A stretch of DNA of 64,000 bases from Thermoproteota archaeon (lineage in GTDB: Archaea; Thermoproteota; Nitrososphaeria_A; Caldarchaeales; Calditenuaceae), in assembly GCA_030550235.1 (NCBI GenBank), contig JAUQPU010000002.1:156602-220601 (forward strand), given 5' to 3'. The notes beneath the pieces are model-generated. The model did not search any database and was not told the origin of the DNA. It was given only the letters and a program-made list of their open reading frames with translations. A program made the position numbers and the translations under genes. Positions 60,169 to 64,000 of the stretch are shown here, in pieces. Numbering within the stretch: the stretch's first letter is position 1; each line of letters starts with the position of its first letter.

Positions 60169-61470
60169 TTGACGAGGTTGCTGCGTATAGGGATAGATGA
60201 CACCGACTCTAAGCGTACAATGTGCACGACATACGTCGCGGCGCAGGCCCTGAGAGAGTTGGAGAAAAACGGGTATAGAGGCGCCGACCTACCCTGGCTC
60301 ATAAGGCTCAACCCAAACTGCCCCTACAAGACGAGGGGAAACGCGGCAGTATGCCTCACAATCCAAGCCAAGCCCGAAGACCTAGGCAGGATAGAGGAGA
60401 TTGTAGTCTCTGTTGTTAAAAAGTGGGCGGACCTAGAATCGGAAGGTACGGACCCAGGTATTGTCTATGCCTGGGCCGAGCAGGCGGAGCATCTGAGAGA
60501 GACCTATTGGCGGGCCCTCTGGGAGATTCTCGATCCCAAGGAGATTAGGAGTCGATGCGACTCGCTTGGCATCCGGTATGTCCAGATGAAGGAGGGGAGA
60601 GGGATTGTTGGAGCCGCTGCCGCTGTTGGTGCAGATCCTGAGTCGCTTAAGACCTTCGAGGCTATCGCTTATCGCGTCCCCGAGATGTGGGGGCGGGAGA
60701 GACTAGTGGATGAGCAGAGCGTGTTGGAGATGGATGGGTCTCTGGCCCTGTATACCTTCGACAACTACGACTACGAGAAGAGGGAGGTAAGAATAACACC
60801 CCATACCCCCTGCCCAGTATTGGCTGGAGTCCGGGCCATAACGCCTGAACACGCAGAGAAGGGCCTCGGGATGGTCCGCTTCTACGAGCCCATAGAATTC
60901 CACGTGGTCTTCAAGACAAACCAGGCGGGAGACCTACACTACATCCCAGCGCGAATATCTGACATGAAACCCAACACATCATACATCGTTACAGGTGTGG
61001 TCTCGTCGCCCCCAACAATCATACCTGGCGGGCACGTCTTCGTCAAGATCAGTGATGGGACAGGCGAGGTTACGCTCGCGGCCTATGAGCCGACCGGCAG
61101 CTTCAGGAGGGTTGTCCAGAACCTGGTTGTAGGAGACGAAGTTCTGGCCTACGGTGCCGTTAAGCTGAAGCCTTCGGGGCCGACGTTAAACCTCGAGAAG
61201 CTCGCCGTGACTAGGCTTGCCCGGGTAACGGTTAAAGCTGCACCCCCTTGCGACATCTGTGGCCGTAGGATGAAGAGTATGGGGCAGGGTAAGGGCTACA
61301 GGTGTGAAAAATGCGGCATCAAGAGACCTGACAAGGAGCCTTTAGTTGTTGATTTGGAGAGAAAGGTATCTGTCGGGGTTTATGAGGTTTGCGTCTCTGC
61401 GAGGAGGCACCTGGCGATGCCGTTGAAGCTCAAGTCATCCCTGAGACATTACCAGCATGGTCAATGTTGA
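60169..61470 (+). CDS. tiaS: tRNA(Ile2) 2-agmatinylcytidine synthetase TiaS
   Basis: This is a 433-residue protein. The start LRIGIDDTDSKRTMCTTY, NPNCPYKTRGNAAV, an OB-fold region (YIVTGVVSSPP...VKISDGTGEVTLAAYEP) and a C-terminal zinc ribbon (CDICGRRM and CEKCG) are diagnostic. It adds agmatine to C34 of tRNA-Ile with CAT anticodon so that it reads AUA. TTG start. It links to the polyamine genes through the need for agmatine. Confidence 0.95.
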   Translation: MTRLLRIGIDDTDSKRTMCTTYVAAQALRELEKNGYRGADLPWLIRLNPNCPYKTRGNAAVCLTIQAKPEDLGRIEEIVVSVVKKWADLESEGTDPGIVYAWAEQAEHLRETYWRALWEILDPKEIRSRCDSLGIRYVQMKEGRGIVGAAAAVGADPESLKTFEAIAYRVPEMWGRERLVDEQSVLEMDGSLALYTFDNYDYEKREVRITPHTPCPVLAGVRAITPEHAEKGLGMVRFYEPIEFHVVFKTNQAGDLHYIPARISDMKPNTSYIVTGVVSSPPTIIPGGHVFVKISDGTGEVTLAAYEPTGSFRRVVQNLVVGDEVLAYGAVKLKPSGPTLNLEKLAVTRLARVTVKAAPPCDICGRRMKSMGQGKGYRCEKCGIKRPDKEPLVVDLERKVSVGVYEVCVSARRHLAMPLKLKSSLRHYQHGQC

Positions 61471-61671
61471 CCTTACCTTCTCTAGCCTCCTGATATTCCA
61501 GGAGACTGTCTCCTTTAGTTTATCCATAGACTCGGCCTCAACCTTCGCGACAATGTCGTAGACACCATAGACTAGATAGGCCTCCTTAACAGGCGGCATC
61601 TGCTTCAGCTGCTTCAAAACCTCCTCCTCCGCGCCAATCTCTGTATTGATTAACACGTATGCGAGCGGCAA
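61435..61671 (-). CDS. Stand-alone Lrp/AsnC ligand-binding (RAM) domain
   Basis: This 78-residue protein consists only of the RAM domain (AYVLINTEIGAEEEVLKQL; AYLVYGVYDIVAKVEAESMDKL), without helix-turn-helix. Such proteins can join full Lrp regulators. It overlaps the tail of tiaS by 36 bp on the opposite strand. Confidence 0.88.
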   Translation of the reverse strand: MPLAYVLINTEIGAEEEVLKQLKQMPPVKEAYLVYGVYDIVAKVEAESMDKLKETVSWNIRRLEKVRSTLTMLVMSQG

Positions 61672-61757
61672 TCCGAGAGCTAAACTTATCCGCCCCTCCT
61701 ATATATCTTTTAAGACCACGCATAAATGACTAAATGGTCTTCAATGGTGGTGATCTC

Positions 61758-62009
61758 ATGGGCCACGCATCTAGCCTCAAAGTAATCATCGAGACTCCTT
61801 ATGCCGAGACTATTCTAAAGGCTATAGAGCCGGAGCTCTCTTCACTGCCCTCGAGGAGGGTGAAGGCGTCTGCCCGGCTCCAAGACGGGGACTTGGCCCT
61901 CGAGATAGTGGCGGAAGACCTTGTGGCCTTGAGGGCGGGGATGAACGCTCTACTCCGCTGGGTTGTGGCGATAGACGAGTGCCTCCGGCTGGTAGACTCA
62001 AGGCAGTAG
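61758..62009 (+). CDS. pcc1: KEOPS subunit Pcc1
   Basis: This 83-residue protein has the Pcc1 pattern KVIIETPYAETILKAIEPEL, RVKASARLQDGDLALEIVAEDLVALRAGMNALLRWV. The ATG at 61758 has GGTGGTGA upstream and is preferred to that at 61734. It is closer to canonical Pcc1 than the paralog at 15.5 kb. KEOPS makes t6A37 in tRNA. Lies 100 nt before radA. Confidence 0.85.
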   Translation: MGHASSLKVIIETPYAETILKAIEPELSSLPSRRVKASARLQDGDLALEIVAEDLVALRAGMNALLRWVVAIDECLRLVDSRQ

Positions 62010-62073
62010 GGAGGACTCCCCTTAATCTAGTATAGTGAGTAGTAAATCATGGTCTAGCCCGGCTGCGTTAAGC

Positions 62074-62084
62074 GTTTAATAAGG
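62074..62084 (+). promoter_or_regulatory. TATA-like promoter for radA
   Basis: GTTTAATAAGG about 30 nt upstream of the radA ATG; GGGGAA also precedes the ATG. Confidence 0.45.
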
Positions 62085-62109
62085 CTTAGACGGTCTCTAG
62101 ACCGGGGAA

Positions 62110-63111
62110 ATGCCTCAGAGGGAGAGGGTAAGGGAGGGGGAGAGGAGGTTTAACGATATCTCCGACCTCCCAGGCGTAGGGCCGGCCACGGTTGAGAGGC
62201 TGAAGGAGATCGGCTACTCCACAATAGAGGCATTGGCAACAGCTACTGTGGCTGAGCTAGAGGCCGCGGGGATAGGTGAGAAGAGGGCGCTTGAGCTGAT
62301 AGACCTAGCCAGGAAGTCGATCGAGATTGCTTGGGTGACGGCTAAGGAGCTCGCAGTCTTCAAGAGTAATGTTAAACACCTCACGACAGGTAGCAAGGCC
62401 CTAGATAATTTGATGGGTGGCGGGATTGAGACGCAGGCAATCACTGAGCTGTTCGGAGAGTTCGGCTCCGGTAAGAGCCAGATATGCCACCAGCTAGCCG
62501 TCAACGTGCAGCTCCCCCTAGAGAGAGGCGGCCTCGACGGAGCGGCCCTATACATCGACACCGAGAACACGTTTAGGATTGAACGTATAGAACAGATGGC
62601 AAGGCATCTCGGACTAGACTTCGACAAGGTTGCTGAAAAGATAATCTACGCTGAGGCATACAACTCCGACCACCAGATACTATTGCTCGAGAAGGCGGAC
62701 AGGATAATCAAGGAGCATAATGTGAAGCTCGTGGTCATAGACTCCCTCACATCCCACTTCAGAAGTGAGTATATCGGAAGGGAGATGCTGGCGGAGCGTC
62801 AGCAAAAACTCAACAAGCATATGCACCGGCTCCTCAGACTCTCCCGCGCCTTCAACCTAGCAGCAGTCGTAACAAACCAGGTCATGGCTAGGCCAGACGA
62901 GTTCTTCTCCTACAACGCAGTCTCGCCAGTTGGGGGGCATATAGTCGGACACACAAGCCACATGAGGCTCTTTATAAGAAAGACAGCAGGCAAGAATGTG
63001 CGCATCGTGAGGCTAGTCTCTAGCCCTCACCTGCCCGAGGGAGAGGTACTTATAAAAATAACCGAGAATGGGGTTGAAGACGCTGAGGAGGCAGAGGTCA
63101 GGTCGAGGTAG
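62110..63111 (+). CDS. radA: DNA recombinase RadA
   Basis: This is a 333-residue protein. The N-terminal helix-hairpin-helix domain (18-70) has PGVGPATVERLKEIG. The RecA core has Walker A GEFGSGKS (116-123), the Walker B region KLVVIDSLTSHFRSEY and the L2 region VMARPDEFFSYNAVSPVGGH. It catalyses strand exchange. No intein. The next gene starts 5 nt later. Confidence 0.97.
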   Translation: MPQRERVREGERRFNDISDLPGVGPATVERLKEIGYSTIEALATATVAELEAAGIGEKRALELIDLARKSIEIAWVTAKELAVFKSNVKHLTTGSKALDNLMGGGIETQAITELFGEFGSGKSQICHQLAVNVQLPLERGGLDGAALYIDTENTFRIERIEQMARHLGLDFDKVAEKIIYAEAYNSDHQILLLEKADRIIKEHNVKLVVIDSLTSHFRSEYIGREMLAERQQKLNKHMHRLLRLSRAFNLAAVVTNQVMARPDEFFSYNAVSPVGGHIVGHTSHMRLFIRKTAGKNVRIVRLVSSPHLPEGEVLIKITENGVEDAEEAEVRSR

Positions 63112-63115
63112 AGAA

Positions 63116-63517
63116 ATGATGAGCACCATAACACATATGGAGAAGAGTATACTTGGATTCATGAACTCTCTTCTCTCGGGGAGGTTCGCCGAGGCTGAGA
63201 GAAGCCTGGAGAGGATGGAGAAGAGGTTTAAGGCACCCGAGGAGAGGAGAGTAGTGTTTGCCCTAAGGGGTCTGCTCAACGCCTACCAGCTCGATGACCG
63301 TGACGCCCTCATACTCCACGTCTTCACTGACGGAGACCCCCCGAAAAAAGCTGTTGAGATTTTAGAGGCGCTTGAGCAGCATCTCAAAGAACTGCGCTCA
63401 GAGGCCGATCCATATTTCGATGCTTGGAGATACATTTTGAGGAACATTAAGAAGCTACCCACGCCTCACAGGCTGAAGGCTGAGGAAAAGGGAGACGGCG
63501 AGGAGGAGCCTAGCTAG
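63116..63517 (+). CDS. Hypothetical helical protein downstream of radA
   Basis: About 133 residues, starting at the ATG at 63116 with GAGGTAGAG upstream. The open frame starts inside radA, but that part is not needed. All-helical look (ERSLERMEKRF; AVEILEALEQHLKELRSE), with an acidic end. No family recognised. Probably co-transcribed with radA. Confidence 0.7.
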   Translation: MMSTITHMEKSILGFMNSLLSGRFAEAERSLERMEKRFKAPEERRVVFALRGLLNAYQLDDRDALILHVFTDGDPPKKAVEILEALEQHLKELRSEADPYFDAWRYILRNIKKLPTPHRLKAEEKGDGEEEPS

Positions 63518-63785
63518 AGATTGTTAGATTGTAGAAGAGGACCCAAACCATTAGCCAGGTGAATGCATAGGCCCCAATCCCGCTCGTAATGGCCGTCCTC
63601 CGCGACAGAAGACCTCCACCGCCGTATAGCACTACAACCAGAGGTATTGAGATGGCGTAGACCCCGACCCCAAGCATAATGGCGTAGGGCAAGTAGAGCG
63701 GTAGGCCTCCGCATACTAAGCCAACGATGACGCCCAGCAGAACACGTATCAGGTAGATAATCTCGTCAGGCTCCAAGTTTTCCAT
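63510..63785 (-). CDS. Small three-helix membrane protein
   Basis: This 91-residue protein has hydrophobic helices near 10-30, 34-53 and 64-88. No family recognised. Overlaps the previous gene tail by 8 bp and follows a second membrane-protein fragment on the same strand. Confidence 0.6.
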   Translation of the reverse strand: MENLEPDEIIYLIRVLLGVIVGLVCGGLPLYLPYAIMLGVGVYAISIPLVVVLYGGGGLLSRRTAITSGIGAYAFTWLMVWVLFYNLTISS

Positions 63786-63849
63786 CGAGATTGAGAGATA
63801 TCTAGCTTTTAGCTTTGTCTCACACCTAAATCGAGTAATCAGCTAGGGT

Positions 63850-64000
63850 TTAGGTCTTCTTCGCGGCGAATCTGGTTGATAGAAGGAGAGAGGCAAGACC
63901 AGCTGCAATAGCTGATACTGAGAGTGTAAGCTCAGTCTCGATAAACTCTCTCATGATCCCTGCGCCCATGCTTCCCAAGCTAGCTCCCAGGTCAATCGCC
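63850..64000 (-). CDS. C-terminal part of a membrane protein cut by the window edge
   Basis: The minus-strand frame is open from the window end to a TAA at 63850-63852. It shows about 49 residues with a helix (LTLSVSAIAAGLASLLL) and a basic end RFAAKKT. The start lies outside the window. No family can be given. Confidence 0.55.
   Translation of the reverse strand, partial: AIDLGASLGSMGAGIMREFIETELTLSVSAIAAGLASLLLSTRFAAKKT

Overview
The window reads as chromosomal DNA of a thermophilic archaeon of the Thaumarchaeota/Aigarchaeota side of the TACK group (Caldarchaeales-like). This placement is inference from gene content. It carries archaeal or eukaryote-type ribosomal proteins (eS1, uS13, uS14, eL15), RadA, CdvB (ESCRT-III), CDC48, a proteasome beta subunit, RtcB, TiaS, CTP-dependent riboflavin kinase, archaeal Trm1, a K+-independent-type H+-pyrophosphatase, an F420-type NADP reductase, a geranylgeranyl reductase and a small four-helix membrane protein of the kind seen near thaumarchaeal terminal oxidases. 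Genes are tightly packed, many start with TTG or GTG, and several lie about 25-30 nt from a TATA-like box, which suggests leaderless mRNAs. Layout: 1-3.2 kb has the end of an ABC transporter locus, a LAGLIDADG-like protein without catalytic acids and a metallo-hydrolase. 3.2-6.95 kb is a molybdenum hydroxylase operon (FAD subunit, 2Fe-2S subunit, Mo subunit in two overlapping reading frames). 6.95-9.1 kb is the least gene-dense part, with a coding remnant, an MscL gene whose 5' part is broken, tRNA-Ala, ATPase subunit F and a candidate structured RNA. 9.1-11.5 kb has ATPase subunits E and A. 11.5-14.4 kb is a ModE-like regulator divergent from a tungstate/molybdate ABC transporter, which fits the nearby molybdoenzyme. 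14.4-20.6 kb holds the eS1-Pcc1-RecJ cluster, a two-gene core methionine synthase, uS13 and a proteasome beta subunit with Ala at the catalytic Thr1 position. 20.7-25.9 kb has RibK and a cupin-Trm1-THEP1-GlyRS run. 25.9-28.3 kb, between GlyRS and eL15, holds two RING-like C4HC3 zinc-finger proteins (one membrane-bound, one small) and two coiled-coil proteins. This is the most interesting segment. 28.3-43.5 kb has eL15, an asparagine-synthetase-like enzyme, an HtrA protease, the pyrophosphatase, a nucleoside-type binding protein with an amidohydrolase, a presenilin-family GxGD protease, a Trm112-like protein, a uS14 gene of only 54 codons, RtcB, a phosphoesterase, GDPD and tRNA-Arg. 43.5-51.9 kb is carbohydrate and redox metabolism. 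52-64 kb has CDC48, polyamine synthesis, CdvB, lipid reduction, HisC-like aminotransferase, TiaS, a second Pcc1-family protein and RadA. How the parts may work together: CDC48, the proteasome beta subunit, the RING-like proteins, HtrA and the presenilin-like protease outline a protein quality-control toolkit. No ubiquitin, E1 or E2 gene is visible in the window, so any link of the RING-like proteins to ubiquitin is inference. Functions come from motifs and family knowledge read by eye. No database search was run.
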